Positions 36,520 through 45,564 of a DNA stretch of 56,776 bases are shown here, piece by piece. This stretch comes from an uncultured Microbulbifer sp. (lineage in GTDB: Bacteria; Pseudomonadota; Gammaproteobacteria; Pseudomonadales; Cellvibrionaceae): assembly GCF_947498635.1 (NCBI RefSeq), contig NZ_CANMKV010000028.1, forward strand, positions 1-56,776, given 5' to 3'. The translations under genes were made by a program, and so were the position numbers. The notes beneath the pieces are model-generated. The model searched no databases. It worked only from the letters and a program-made list of their open reading frames with translations, and was not told where the DNA came from. Every line of letters begins with the position of its first letter. Position 1 is the first letter of the stretch.

Positions 36520-36888
36520 ATGCAAAGCGAACCCCTAACCGATGATTTTGAAGAAAACTGCGCACGCTTTTTACCAGAGGCTGTCGAGCAAGGCTGTGTC
36601 TGGGCGCTGCAGGGGGAAGAGGGTTTTGCACTGTGCGAATCGGAAAAGCGCGCCCAGACGGAGGTGATGCCTTTCTGGTCTCAACAGGAGTTTGCTCAGG
36701 CCCACTGCGTGGGCGACTGGGCGGATTACCTGGCGGTGGCTATCGACCTGGAAGAATTTATGGACGACTGGCTCACTGGGATGCACGAGGATGTACTGTT
36801 GGTGGGGCTGAATTGGAATGATGATTTGGAAGGTGTGGAACTGGAGCCGATCGACCTGCTGGAACAATTGGAGCAGGAGCTGCAGTAA
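36520..36888 (+). CDS. DUF2750 domain protein
   Basis: A 122-residue acidic cytoplasmic protein. The DUF2750 pattern is clear: VEQGCVWALQGEEGFAL, VMPFWSQQEFAQAH, the W-Y core WADYLAVAIDLEEFMDDWLTGM, and a final VGLNWNDDLEGVELEP. The function of this family is unknown. 155 bases separate it from rlmD; the next gene follows after 55 bases. Confidence 0.85.
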   Translation: MQSEPLTDDFEENCARFLPEAVEQGCVWALQGEEGFALCESEKRAQTEVMPFWSQQEFAQAHCVGDWADYLAVAIDLEEFMDDWLTGMHEDVLLVGLNWNDDLEGVELEPIDLLEQLEQELQ

Positions 36889-36943
36889 GCCGCGCCAGAG
36901 TGCCTCAGAGAGCGGATAAAAATTCAACAACAGGGTGTCTCAA

Positions 36944-37327
36944 ATGGGGCAGATTCTCGGCCTGCACACCGTTATTTACGGTGTGGCGGATATTACAGAG
37001 GCGCGTGCCTGGTATGCGCAGCTGCTGCAACAGGAACCCTATTTTGACAGTGATTGCTACGTGGGTTTTCGGCTCGGCCACAGTGAACTGGGCCTGAATC
37101 CGGATGCCCGCAGTGCAATCAGCCGCGCTGATGGGGTCATCGCCTACTGGGCGGTTGCGGATATAGCCGCGCAGGTTGAGCGTCTCGGAGCCATGGGTGC
37201 GCGACAACACAGTGAAGTGGTGGATGTTGGCGAGGGCGTGCTTATGGCGAGTTTTCTCGACCCTTACGGCAATATCTTCGGGTTGATCGAGCAACCACAG
37301 GTCCAGCCGGAGGATTCGAACCAGTAA
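36944..37327 (+). CDS. VOC-family (glyoxalase/dioxygenase fold) protein
   Basis: A 127-residue VOC-superfamily protein: LHTVIYGVADITEARAWYAQLLQ is the typical first beta-alpha unit and FLDPYGNIFGLIEQ the typical last strand, where the Glu is often a metal ligand; His 8 may be its partner. Without a complete ligand set it could be a metal-free binding protein. ATG 36944 is chosen over a GTG three codons earlier because AGGGTGT is correctly placed. Probably cotranscribed with the following SDR gene 13 bases away. Confidence 0.82.
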   Translation: MGQILGLHTVIYGVADITEARAWYAQLLQQEPYFDSDCYVGFRLGHSELGLNPDARSAISRADGVIAYWAVADIAAQVERLGAMGARQHSEVVDVGEGVLMASFLDPYGNIFGLIEQPQVQPEDSNQ

Positions 37328-37340
37328 CGGAGCAGTCCCC

Positions 37341-38270
37341 GTGAACAAACCGCCAGTTTCCAGTTTTCGAATATCTGCCGATAGTTTTGCAGCAGAGAGC
37401 CTCGCGCAAATCGGGCGAGGCTATGTGGCGCCCGACCGAGTCGCACTGATCACCGGCTGTTCCAGCGGTATCGGCCGCGAACTGGCTCTGACGCTGCACC
37501 GCCGCGGCACCATTGTTATTGCCACCGCGCGTCGCCCGGAAAGCCTGCAGGATCTGGCTGACCAGGGCATCGCCACCGAGGCCCTGGATGTCAATTGCCA
37601 GGCGGATATCAACCGTGTGTTACACGCCCTTAAAGCCGCCTATGGACGCCTGGATATATTGATTAACAATGCCGGTTACGGGCAGATGGGCCCGCTGCTG
37701 GAATTGGATACCCGCTCCTTGGAGAATCAGTTCCGCACCAATGTGTTCGCGCCTTTGGCTCTCGCCCGCGCCAGTGTGCCGCTGATGCGCTCTGGTAAAG
37801 GGGCCGTGATTTGTAATATCGGTTCTGTGTCCGGCGTTTTGGCGACGCCTTTTTCCGGTGCTTATTGTGCTTCCAAGGCCGCTCTGCACACGCTGTCGGA
37901 AGTATTGCGCCTCGAATTAAAGCCTTTTGGGATTCGGGTAATGACGGTTCAGCCGGGAGCCATCGCCTCGGAGTTTGGCCGCCATGCCGAGGTATCACTG
38001 CGCGGCCTCTTACCGCCGGACTCACTGTATAAGCGCCAGGAAGAGGTGGTGCGAGCCCGCGCTCAGGAGTCCCAGCAAAATGCCACACTGGCCAGTTCCC
38101 TGGCGCGCAAGCTGGTGCGGGAACTGTTGCGCAAGCGCCCGCGCACCCTGGTTCGTATCGGTAATCGCAGTAGCCTGCTGCCCTGGCTAGCGCGCTGGTT
38201 GCCGCGCAATTTACGCGATTGGATTTTATTGCGCCGTTTTAAATTGCATCGCCTGGCGCACAAACCCTAA
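37341..38270 (+). CDS. Short-chain dehydrogenase/reductase
   Basis: A 309-residue classical-type SDR oxidoreductase. The nucleotide motif is TGCSSGIG (residues about 40-47), the structural NNAG motif is present (LINNAGYGQ), and the catalytic Ser and YxxxK are seen in IGSVSG and YCASKAA. A 32-residue N-terminal extension precedes the Rossmann fold, and a basic C-terminal tail (KLVRELLRKRPRTLVRIGNRS) may contact membranes, as in lipid-acting SDRs. The start is GTG with GGAG upstream. Substrate unknown. Last gene of the co-oriented run. Confidence 0.9.
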   Translation: MNKPPVSSFRISADSFAAESLAQIGRGYVAPDRVALITGCSSGIGRELALTLHRRGTIVIATARRPESLQDLADQGIATEALDVNCQADINRVLHALKAAYGRLDILINNAGYGQMGPLLELDTRSLENQFRTNVFAPLALARASVPLMRSGKGAVICNIGSVSGVLATPFSGAYCASKAALHTLSEVLRLELKPFGIRVMTVQPGAIASEFGRHAEVSLRGLLPPDSLYKRQEEVVRARAQESQQNATLASSLARKLVRELLRKRPRTLVRIGNRSSLLPWLARWLPRNLRDWILLRRFKLHRLAHKP

Positions 38271-38296
38271 CCGGCACTGTGGTTTGTCACTTTAGT

Positions 38297-38324
38297 TTTA
38301 CTGATTCGCAAATGAATCAGTAAA
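38297..38324. terminator. Terminator between SDR and mnmH
   Basis: Perfect 11-bp stem TTTACTGATTC/GAATCAGTAAA with a 6-base loop, between two convergent genes. A- and T-rich arms could serve both strands. Confidence 0.7.
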
Positions 38325-38355
38325 CGAAATAGTACGGCATAGAGGGGGTGTTTGA

Positions 38356-39459
38356 TTAAGCGCTTTCTTCGATGCCGTGTAATACTGCTTTCTCCAGCCA
38401 CTCTTTTACCTCGTCATAATTACCGCGAAATAAAATAGCGCTCTCGCGCTTTTCCATCAGGTAGCTGTAGCTGCCGTCGTAATACTCTCGCAACAGGTTA
38501 ATCACCAGTGGGATATAGGCGTCATGATGACCGCTGCGCTCTAACTCGCCATTGGCTTCGACCAGTTGCGCATCCAGCTGTTGATAGCGCAGCCCCCCGA
38601 GGCGCTTGCGGATTTTGTTGAGATTGTTGCGCAGCTTATCCCCCAGTGCTTTGGCGGAAATCGCTTCCCCGCCAAAGTGCGGCAGAGCTTCGCAGACATA
38701 GTCGCGCACAATACGTTGTGCGCGTTGTTCCAAAGGTTCTTCCACCAGGACCCTGGGGGCCTTTTTCATGGCACTTTGCAGCAGTGGCGGCAGGGCACAG
38801 CGGCCGATAAGACGGCTCTCATCTTCAATAAAAACTGGCCCAGCAGCTTGTGACAATTTGAGCAAGTTGATACTCAGCTGGTTTTCAAAATCGATTTGCG
38901 CCGGCTGCTTACCATCGGTGCTACCAAAACTGGAACCGCGATGCCGGGCAATGGCTTCGAGATCGAGCGAGCGATTGATTCCCTGAATCAGTTCTGTTTT
39001 ACCACTGCCGGTATGTCCGGCAATGACAATCATTGGTAACTGTTGGCTGAGATTTTCCAGTTCGGTAAGCAGATAATTGCGCATGGCCTTGTAGCCCCCC
39101 TCAACCAGTGGGTAGTCCACCCCTGCATCGCGCAGTAACTGCTGTGTTGTACGGGAGCGCAGGCCACCGCGAAAACAGTAGAGATAACCCTGAGGGTGCT
39201 GGCGAATAAATTGGCACCATCTATTTAGTCTTTGCTTCACCACATCGGTAGTGGCCAGCTGCCAACCCAAGTCGATAGCGGCTTGCTGCCCTTTTTGTTT
39301 GTACTCGATACCAATTATTTCCCGCTGACGGTCATCTAATAGTGGAAAATTTTGCGCATAGGGGAAGGCACCGCGCTGGAACTCGATCGCCGCGCGCACA
39401 TCCATTAGCGGAATATCATTGAGAAAGAGTGCGCGGTAATCCGCAGTATTTTGCCGCAA
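38356..39459 (-). CDS. mnmH: tRNA 2-selenouridine synthase
   Basis: A 367-residue SelU/MnmH that replaces sulfur by selenium at U34 of tRNAs for Lys, Glu and Gln, using selenophosphate. The N-terminal rhodanese domain has catalytic Cys 95 in YCFRGGLRS; the C-terminal P-loop domain has GHTGSGKT at residues 148-155, as expected for the geranyl/selenium transfer enzyme. The start is TTG 39459, supported by GGAG seven bases upstream and by alignment to the E. coli N-terminus (DYRALFLNDIPLMDVR). The selenophosphate donor is made by the SelD fusion encoded at 47-49 kb in the same window. Confidence 0.94.
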   Translation of the reverse strand: MRQNTADYRALFLNDIPLMDVRAAIEFQRGAFPYAQNFPLLDDRQREIIGIEYKQKGQQAAIDLGWQLATTDVVKQRLNRWCQFIRQHPQGYLYCFRGGLRSRTTQQLLRDAGVDYPLVEGGYKAMRNYLLTELENLSQQLPMIVIAGHTGSGKTELIQGINRSLDLEAIARHRGSSFGSTDGKQPAQIDFENQLSINLLKLSQAAGPVFIEDESRLIGRCALPPLLQSAMKKAPRVLVEEPLEQRAQRIVRDYVCEALPHFGGEAISAKALGDKLRNNLNKIRKRLGGLRYQQLDAQLVEANGELERSGHHDAYIPLVINLLREYYDGSYSYLMEKRESAILFRGNYDEVKEWLEKAVLHGIEESA

Positions 39460-40492
39460 GGGAGATCTCCAAAATTTCGTATGATGTTCGCTATTGAGAC
39501 TTGGTCATGCAAAGCGTAGGGCCAGATTGTAAGGCTTTTGCTCCGGTTATCGATCCTGGGCAGCGAAATTGATGAGGATATATCGACTTTACTATCAAGT
39601 TAATCGCTGTGTAAGCACAGAGGACCACCGGTGATTACGCAAATCTATGAATTGTGGATAACCTTGTGGAGCGAAGGTATTTACTGTGTGTAATAAATTC
39701 ATGTGCTCTTGTTTATCTTATGGATAAGCATTTTTTCCACATCTTTCGCCTGTAATAATCAAAAGAGTCACATTTGACACTCAAGGAAAGATTAAAAATA
39801 GAGGACGGTTAAAACGAAACCTGTGAATTGTTTTATCCATTCTTTATTTTCTTGTTGATTGTGGGGGAGTGCGCGGAACTTTAAAGTTTGGTATTTATAT
39901 CGGCCATTTAATGGTGTTTTTTCAAGCAATACGTGGTGATTGCCGGGTTTAACGTAAAAGTTTATTGGATCGTTTAACCGCGATAATGTCGATAAGCTAC
40001 TTCAGGGGATGGTCATATATGATTAAACCGCTGTGATATACAGGTACTCTTCCTGGTGTCTGAAATATACCTTTGTGGTTGGGTGCGTCATATAAAACGA
40101 CCTTGGAATCTGGCTGAGCGTCCGAGTGGATAAGCTGTTTGCTGGTTTCGCCGAGCGTAGTTTTTTGGGGTGATTTATCCGCAAGTTGGATACAGGTATC
40201 TCTATTGGTGTTGATCTTTTCTTTAGAAGCCCGGTTCTCTAAGGGAGTATTGAGGATATGGGGGCCGCTCAGAGCGGTATCGGTGAATATCGCGAGAACT
40301 CTTCTCCCCCTTTTGATTCAAGCTGGTAGAGAATCGTTCCTATTAAAAGCTGGTGGGGATTTCGCATCAAGGTCATTGACTGGAGTGGGTGTTCTGGCAG
40401 CCGTTGTCTCCTCAACCTTGGATCCTTGTATACCCTGAATGGGTGGCTGTGTGCGAATTCCCACAGGCACGGTTTTCAGGAAATCCCCCCCC
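39460..40492. other. 1-kb non-coding region with DnaA-box-like words
   Basis: AT-rich region without a supported gene; one frame at 40139-40438 is unconvincing. It contains TGTGGATAA at 39653-39661, an exact complement of the DnaA box TTATCCACA. Near matches are TATGGATAA (39719-39727), TTATCCATT (39833-39841), AGTGGATAA (40125-40133) and TTATCCGCA (40175-40183). No replication genes flank it. It must also carry the mnmH and permease promoters. Confidence 0.4.
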
Positions 40493-42349
40493 ATGACCCT
40501 CGACCAGCTGCTGATTTTGATCATTCTCACGATTACGATTGCGCTGTTTATCTGGGGACCGTGGCGCCACGATATAGTGGCGCTCTCTTCTTTGCTCGCC
40601 TGTGTATTTTGCGGATTAATTCCTCCGGAGAGAGCTTTCGTGGGGTTTGGTCACCCTGCGGTGGTCACCGTGGCTTGCGTGCTGATTCTCAGTCGCGGTC
40701 TGCAGAACACCGGCGCTATGGGCGCCCTGGCACAGCGGGTGATACCGCGTAGCGGCAATATCACCGTTGCTATGTTGTTGCTCACCGGCCTCGGCGCCCT
40801 GTTATCTGGTTTTATGAACAATGTGGGCGCGCTGGCGCTGTTGATGCCGGTAGCGGCGGATCTGGCGGAAAGGCAGGGACTGCCTCCTGGGAAGGTACTG
40901 ATGCCATTGTCCTTTGCCACGATTCTCGGCGGCATGACCACATTGATTGGCACGCCGCCAAATCTGGTGGTCTCGGGCTTTCGCGACAGCGCCGGGGCCG
41001 GCAGTTACGGCATGTTCGATTTCACCCCGGTGGGATTAGTGGTAACGCTGGTGGGTTTGTTGTTTATCGGTCTGCTCGGTTGGCGCTTGGTGCCCGGCCG
41101 CGGCCAGGCGGGTGTGGCCAGTTTTGACACCGGAACCTACCTCACCGAAGCGCTGGTGGGGGAAAAGAGTTCCGCAGTGGGCAAGAGCCTGGGGGAAATC
41201 AGTAAGTTGCTGGGTGCCGAGGATGCGCAGGTGGTTGGCTTGGTCCACAACGATACGCGGGTGACGGCAGCCGCGCCCTGGCGGCGGGTGAGCAGCGGGG
41301 ATATTCTGGTGATTGAGGCAGAGCCGGAATCCCTGGCGGCAAGCCTGTCCAGCCTCGGGCTTAAGATGGTTGGAGGTGTTGAGGCCGAGAGGGATAAAAA
41401 GGTCGTGGTCCAATATGGCGGTGCGCGGCCGCTGCAGGATGCCGATGGGCGAGACAAAAATCGGAGTAAAGAAAAGAGTGTTCCCGCCGGTGAGGAAATG
41501 CAACTGCGCGAGCTGGTGGTGATGCCCGACTCGTCTTTGGTGGGGCGCGCAATTCAGTTTTTGCACCTTTCGACCCGCTACCAGATCAACCTGCTGGCTC
41601 TGTCCCGGCGCGGGCGTCGCTCGGTGCGGCGCCTGCGCTCCACGCCGCTGCAAGCCGGCGATGCTCTGCTGATGATGGGCCCCGATGACAATCTCAACAG
41701 CTTTGCGCGGGAGCAGGGTTGCGTCCCTCTGGCTCAGCGAGATATCGGTATGCCCAATAAGGAAAAGGCCGCTATCGCCCTGATAGCCATGGCGTTGGGG
41801 GTGGCAGGTGCCGCCTTCGGCTTGGTGCCCGCGGCAGTCTCATTCGCCACCTGTGTGCTGGCGTTTATGGCATTAAAAGTTGTGCCGCTGCGCACTATGT
41901 ACGAGGCTTTGGATGGTTCGGTTATCGTTCTGTTGGGGACGTTAATTGCGGTGGCGGAGGTTATGGAGAGCACGGGTGCCGCGGACCTGGTGGCGCAACT
42001 ATTACTGGATAACCTGGCCCAAGGTAGCTCGGTGGTGGCGCTGGGATTGATATTGATCGTCACCATGATGCTGTCTGACGTTATGAACAATGTGGCCACC
42101 GCGGCGGTGATGTGTTCAATCGCTATCAGTACGGCCGAGCAGCTGGCGGTCAACCCAGACAGCTTCCTGATGGCGGTGGCCATCGGTGCCTCCTGTGCTT
42201 TCCTTACGCCGGTGGGCCACCAGAACAACACTTTGATTTTGGGGCCTGGAGGCTTCGACTTTGGCGATTACTGGCGTATGGGCCTGCCCCTGGAGATACT
42301 GGTGGTCATTGTGAGTATCCCTATGTTGTTGTGGGTTTGGCCCCTCTGA
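40493..42349 (+). CDS. SLC13/anion-permease family transporter with two RCK_C domains
   Basis: A 618-residue inner-membrane transporter of the ion-transporter superfamily. Two homologous membrane halves each carry an MNN motif: SGFMNNVGALALLMP with GTPPN in the first half, and SDVMNNVATAAVMC with PVGHQNN in the second. Between them are two soluble TrkA-C (RCK_C) domains at about residues 210-290 and 330-410, presumed ligand-sensing regulators. Relatives move sulfate, dicarboxylates or related anions; the substrate here is unknown. ATG 40493 has AGGAAAT upstream. Its stop is only 2 bases from that of the convergent CBS gene. Confidence 0.9.
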   Translation: MTLDQLLILIILTITIALFIWGPWRHDIVALSSLLACVFCGLIPPERAFVGFGHPAVVTVACVLILSRGLQNTGAMGALAQRVIPRSGNITVAMLLLTGLGALLSGFMNNVGALALLMPVAADLAERQGLPPGKVLMPLSFATILGGMTTLIGTPPNLVVSGFRDSAGAGSYGMFDFTPVGLVVTLVGLLFIGLLGWRLVPGRGQAGVASFDTGTYLTEALVGEKSSAVGKSLGEISKLLGAEDAQVVGLVHNDTRVTAAAPWRRVSSGDILVIEAEPESLAASLSSLGLKMVGGVEAERDKKVVVQYGGARPLQDADGRDKNRSKEKSVPAGEEMQLRELVVMPDSSLVGRAIQFLHLSTRYQINLLALSRRGRRSVRRLRSTPLQAGDALLMMGPDDNLNSFAREQGCVPLAQRDIGMPNKEKAAIALIAMALGVAGAAFGLVPAAVSFATCVLAFMALKVVPLRTMYEALDGSVIVLLGTLIAVAEVMESTGAADLVAQLLLDNLAQGSSVVALGLILIVTMMLSDVMNNVATAAVMCSIAISTAEQLAVNPDSFLMAVAIGASCAFLTPVGHQNNTLILGPGGFDFGDYWRMGLPLEILVVIVSIPMLLWVWPL

Positions 42350-42351
42350 GT

Positions 42352-42801
42352 TCAGGCGACGGAGTCATCCACTGGCTGGGCCAGTTCTGCCAGATAGCTG
42401 CTGCAAAAACGCAGGATATCGGTCACGGTGATGATGCCCACCAGTTCCCCTTCGCGCATGACCAGTACTGAGCCAATGCCAGTATCCGCCATGGCCATCA
42501 GTATCTTGTCCAACGGATCGTGAATATCGGCAATAAAAGGCCGACGCGCGCAGAGATCGTGCACATAGAGCTGTTGTTCTTCCAGGCGGTGCCCAGGCGC
42601 ATTGGCCCTTTCAATATCCCCTTTGGAGATAACCGTTTCCAGGTCACCGGCGCGGGTAACCGGCAAGTGGCGCACCTTGTGCTCGGCCATGAGCGCTAGG
42701 GCTTCCTCGACAGTGGCATCGATATCGATATGGTAGGGAAAAGGCGTCATCAGTGCTGCCAAAGTGGGCATATGATGAATATTGTGGGTATTGGACGACA
42801 T
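42352..42801 (-). CDS. CBS-domain pair protein
   Basis: A 149-residue protein made of two CBS motifs (about residues 17-75 and 85-140): FPYHIDIDATVEEALALMAEHKVRHLPVT and DKILMAMADTGIGSVLVM...VGIITVTDILRF. Such stand-alone Bateman modules bind adenine nucleotides and regulate partners. The start is uncertain: ATG 42801 is my choice, with a TTG upstream at 42834 and an ATG at 42771 as alternatives; none has a good ribosome site. It converges tail to tail with the permease gene with only 2 bases between stops, so the transcripts probably overlap. Confidence 0.85.
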   Translation of the reverse strand: MSSNTHNIHHMPTLAALMTPFPYHIDIDATVEEALALMAEHKVRHLPVTRAGDLETVISKGDIERANAPGHRLEEQQLYVHDLCARRPFIADIHDPLDKILMAMADTGIGSVLVMREGELVGIITVTDILRFCSSYLAELAQPVDDSVA

Positions 42802-43348
42802 AGCTAACGGTGGGTATCCAATGGTTTTTGGCAATGGGCGCTATAACAAAAGCCAGCGCAATAAATTTGCAATTGGCGACTACGAATACAATATAGTCAA
42901 AACAGAAGTGTTTGAATATCCTTTTAGAGAGGCGAATATCCCCGCCTTTGTTACATTTTGATAGCAATATGAGTGGAGAATCCTATTATATTCAAAGGAT
43001 AGGGTGTAAACAGTTGATATTTGTTGGCGAAGGATTATTATTCGCGACCTCAGCCGCGAAATATAAACAGTGGTTCGGTCCCATTGCCGCAAATGGCTGA
43101 CGTTGGCTAGTTTTTAATAATGTATTTGCCGAATATATCGAACGCTGGGGTCGACCGGCGCAGAGATATCTCATTTTTTGATTCGGTCAATTCGTAATAT
43201 GCCGAATATAACATCGCTTAACCGCCCGTAATCGGCTAGTGATGTGGTTAACAGTTTTGATATTTTGAATAACCGGGCACGACTCTGTGTCGGCTTCCGC
43301 CACAGTGTTTTCTCTGTATTTTTAATAACCGTCGTTGAGGTTTATTGA
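42802..43348. other. AT-rich non-coding region upstream of mvaT-like gene
   Basis: 547 bases, strongly AT-rich, without a supported gene. Words of the type GCCGAATAT recur at about 43130 and 43203. The region probably contains the promoter of the MvaT/H-NS-like gene, and its AT-richness would suit autoregulation by that protein, which is inference. Confidence 0.45.
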
Positions 43349-43825
43349 ATGTTCCAGGAATTTGAACAACTCGAACAGCAAATTGCCGAACACCAGGCAA
43401 GAATAGAAGAACTACAGGAGCAAATGGCTCAGGCAGAGCGTAAAAAAGATGGCGTCATCGCTTTTGATAAGGCGTTGGTTAACCTGGCAGCCGAATATCA
43501 GATGGAAGAAGAGGAATTCTTCGTTGCGCGCGGCCCCCAAATCGTTGAATGGTTGGTTTCTCAACTGAACGATGAAGAGGCTCCGGACTACATCCAGACG
43601 CTCAAATCGCGTGTTGCCCGCCATCTGAAGAAAGAAGGCGATTCTCCCCGCCGTGGCCGACGCGCTGGCGTCGTAAGCAAGTCTGCTGAACCCAAGCTGG
43701 AGACCGGCCACTATCGCAACCCTTATACCGGTGCCACGGTAGAAAAGAAAAAGCGCAATCCCAAAGCGTTGAGTCAGTGGATCGACGAGTACAGCCTCGA
43801 TACCGTTAAAGAGTGGAAAATCTAA
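43349..43825 (+). CDS. MvaT/H-NS-family nucleoid protein
   Basis: A 158-residue DNA-binding protein. The N-terminal coiled coil (FEQLEQQIAEHQARIEELQEQMAQAERKK split around residues 2-33) is the oligomerisation part, a middle acidic stretch and a basic linker (SPRRGRRAGVV) follow, and the C-terminus HYRNPYTGATVEKKKRNPKALSQWIDEY...VKEW matches the AT-pincer DNA-binding domain of Pseudomonas MvaT proteins (NPHTGE...ALKAWKA...VEGW). It should silence AT-rich, horizontally acquired DNA. The start has TGAGG in place and the gene ends in a strong terminator. Longer than MvaT (about 124 residues) because of an extended middle. Confidence 0.85.
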   Translation: MFQEFEQLEQQIAEHQARIEELQEQMAQAERKKDGVIAFDKALVNLAAEYQMEEEEFFVARGPQIVEWLVSQLNDEEAPDYIQTLKSRVARHLKKEGDSPRRGRRAGVVSKSAEPKLETGHYRNPYTGATVEKKKRNPKALSQWIDEYSLDTVKEWKI

Positions 43826-43840
43826 TCCACTTTGCCTTTC

Positions 43841-43871
43841 AACCCGGCGCCGGTAATACCGGTGCCGGGTT
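43841..43871 (+). terminator. Terminator of the MvaT-like gene
   Basis: 13-bp stem AACCCGGCGCCGG/CCGGTGCCGGGTT with one G-T pair and a TAATA loop, 15 bases after the stop. A weak T-run follows. Confidence 0.85.
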
Positions 43872-44011
43872 GTACTTTCCCCTCCCCTTACAAAATTTAC
43901 TTTTCTTTACTTGTTAAACGTATATTCCTGTATTTCATCGCATATAGGTTTACTTGCTCGCCTATCTTTTGCATAACTCCCAACCGATTATTGGATTGTG
44001 AGAATGTATCT

Positions 44012-44581
44012 GTGTTTACCCGTATCGCCCGCCTGTTAACCTGCATCGCTATCGCTTTACCCGCAGTCTTTGTTTGGGCCGAAGCACCCGCTTCGCAGTC
44101 CGCCAGTCAGGTTATTTATCTGGTGCGCCACGGGGAAAAACAGCGGGGGCCCGACACCGGTAGCAATCCGAATCTTTCTGAGCAGGGCCAAGCGCGTGCG
44201 AGACAATTAGCATGGATGCTTGAGGAGGTGGGTATTGATGCGATTTACAGCACCGCCTATATCCGCACAAAAGAAACTGCTCGACCGCTGGCCGAGCTGC
44301 GTAACTTATCAATACAGACCTATGACCCCCGCAAACTCAAAGAACTGGCCGAGCAGCTGAGCGGGGCCGGTGATCGAATACTGGTGGTGGGGCATAGCAA
44401 TACTACTCCACAGCTGGTGGCGTTGCTCGGCGGGCAGAAGGGGAAAGCAATCAGGGAGTCGGATGAATATGATCGCCTCTATATTGTTATCCGTGATCGC
44501 GACCAAGTGACCACCTTATTGCAGCGCTACGGTGCTGATAGCACGGCAAAGCCCGCGACTGTGAATACGAAGACACCGTAA
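44012..44581 (+). CDS. Exported histidine-phosphatase family protein
   Basis: A 189-residue phosphatase of the phosphoglycerate-mutase-like superfamily. The catalytic motif LVRHGEK is near residue 40 and the second His is in VVGHSNT. I chose GTG 44012, with GTGAGA upstream, because it produces a clean signal peptide (MFTRIARLLTCIAIALPAVFVWA) and so a periplasmic enzyme of about 165 residues. A longer frame upstream overlaps the terminator and lacks similarity. The substrate is not evident; SixA-like or broad phosphatases are possible relatives. Confidence 0.85.
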   Translation: MFTRIARLLTCIAIALPAVFVWAEAPASQSASQVIYLVRHGEKQRGPDTGSNPNLSEQGQARARQLAWMLEEVGIDAIYSTAYIRTKETARPLAELRNLSIQTYDPRKLKELAEQLSGAGDRILVVGHSNTTPQLVALLGGQKGKAIRESDEYDRLYIVIRDRDQVTTLLQRYGADSTAKPATVNTKTP

Positions 44582-44643
44582 TTAGGCTTCTGTGGGCTAT
44601 TTAAGTGCGACCTTTGAGTCCTGTAAAACTATTCTGGGGTTAC

Positions 44644-45348
44644 TCAGCCGAGGATTTCCCGCACAAAATGATCGACAACTGTTGAGGCTAATCCATAGCG
44701 ATGCTCGGCAAAGGCATCGCCAACACTGCTGGACTCGAGATTTAATTCCACACTCTGGGCTCCCGCTTGATTGGCGCACTCCACAAAACCCGCGGCTGGG
44801 TAAACATTGCCGGATGTGCCGATGCTGATAAACAGATCGCACCGGCTCAAGGCTGCGTAAATGGTATCCATCTGTAGAGGCATTTCTCCAAACCAAACGA
44901 TATCGGGGCGCAAAGTCCCGAGTTGGCTACAGCAATTACAGGGATCGTCGGTGTGTAAGTCTCCTTGTTGAGGAAATAATTGGCCACTGGCACTACAGCG
45001 CGCTTTGAGCAATTCACCATGCATATGAATCAGTTTTTGAGTGCCTGCGCGTTCATGCAGGTCATCAATATTTTGCGTGACTAATAAAAATTCTCCGGTG
45101 AACTCCCTCTCCAATTTGGCCAGGGCGCGATGGGCTGCGTTGGGACTGATCTGCGCAGACAGCAGATGGCGACGCCGTTCATTGTAGAAGCGTTGCACTA
45201 ATTGTGGGTTGCGTGCAAAGGCCTCGGGCGTGGCGACATCTTCAATACGCTGGTTTTCCCACAGGCCGTCGGTCCCGCGAAATGTGCGGATGCCGGATTC
45301 AGCCGAAATACCGGCACCGGTGAGTACCACGATACGTTGATATTGCAT
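44644..45348 (-). CDS. cobB: NAD-dependent protein deacylase (sirtuin, CobB-like)
   Basis: A 234-residue sirtuin. NAD-binding [10 protein letters not shown] and [12 protein letters not shown] are present, catalytic His in HMHGE, and zinc cysteines around RCSAS and CNCC. The motif FYNERRRHL carries the Tyr and Arg that in class III sirtuins bind the succinyl or malonyl carboxylate, so the protein probably removes succinyl as well as acetyl groups from lysines. ATG 45348 is preferred to a TTG six codons earlier. Monocistronic; the preceding histidine-phosphatase gene converges with it. Confidence 0.92.
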   Translation of the reverse strand: MQYQRIVVLTGAGISAESGIRTFRGTDGLWENQRIEDVATPEAFARNPQLVQRFYNERRRHLLSAQISPNAAHRALAKLEREFTGEFLLVTQNIDDLHERAGTQKLIHMHGELLKARCSASGQLFPQQGDLHTDDPCNCCSQLGTLRPDIVWFGEMPLQMDTIYAALSRCDLFISIGTSGNVYPAAGFVECANQAGAQSVELNLESSSVGDAFAEHRYGLASTVVDHFVREILG

Positions 45349-45519
45349 AAGGATGTCTTTCGCCAAGCTGCCGTCATTAGCGGTCGAATTATTTTAAGTA
45401 TCTGAGGAAGTGTACGGCGATAAACCTTACATCTAAAGGTTGAACAGCTGTATTGTTTCACTAAAGGCAATTATTCCCTGGGTGGCCAGGGCGCAGTTTG
45501 CAGTTTATAGGCCAATTGG

Positions 45520-45549
45520 AAAAGACGGCCGGAGGTGGCCGCCCTTTTT
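45520..45549 (-). terminator. Terminator of ndh
   Basis: On the minus strand, GGGCGGCC ACCTCC GGCCGTC with AAAAA before and TTTT after forms an imperfect stem 16 bases beyond the stop of the NDH-2 gene. Confidence 0.6.
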
Positions 45550-45564
45550 ATGGGGATAATTTTA

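Noticed and set aside
40139..40438. 99-codon open frame in the gap before the permease
   Set aside because: No ribosome site, no domain, and its end abuts the permease leader.
39460..40492. Chromosomal replication origin
   Set aside because: DnaA-box-like words occur but no dnaA, dnaN, gyrB, mnmG or parAB genes flank the region, so an origin call is not supported.
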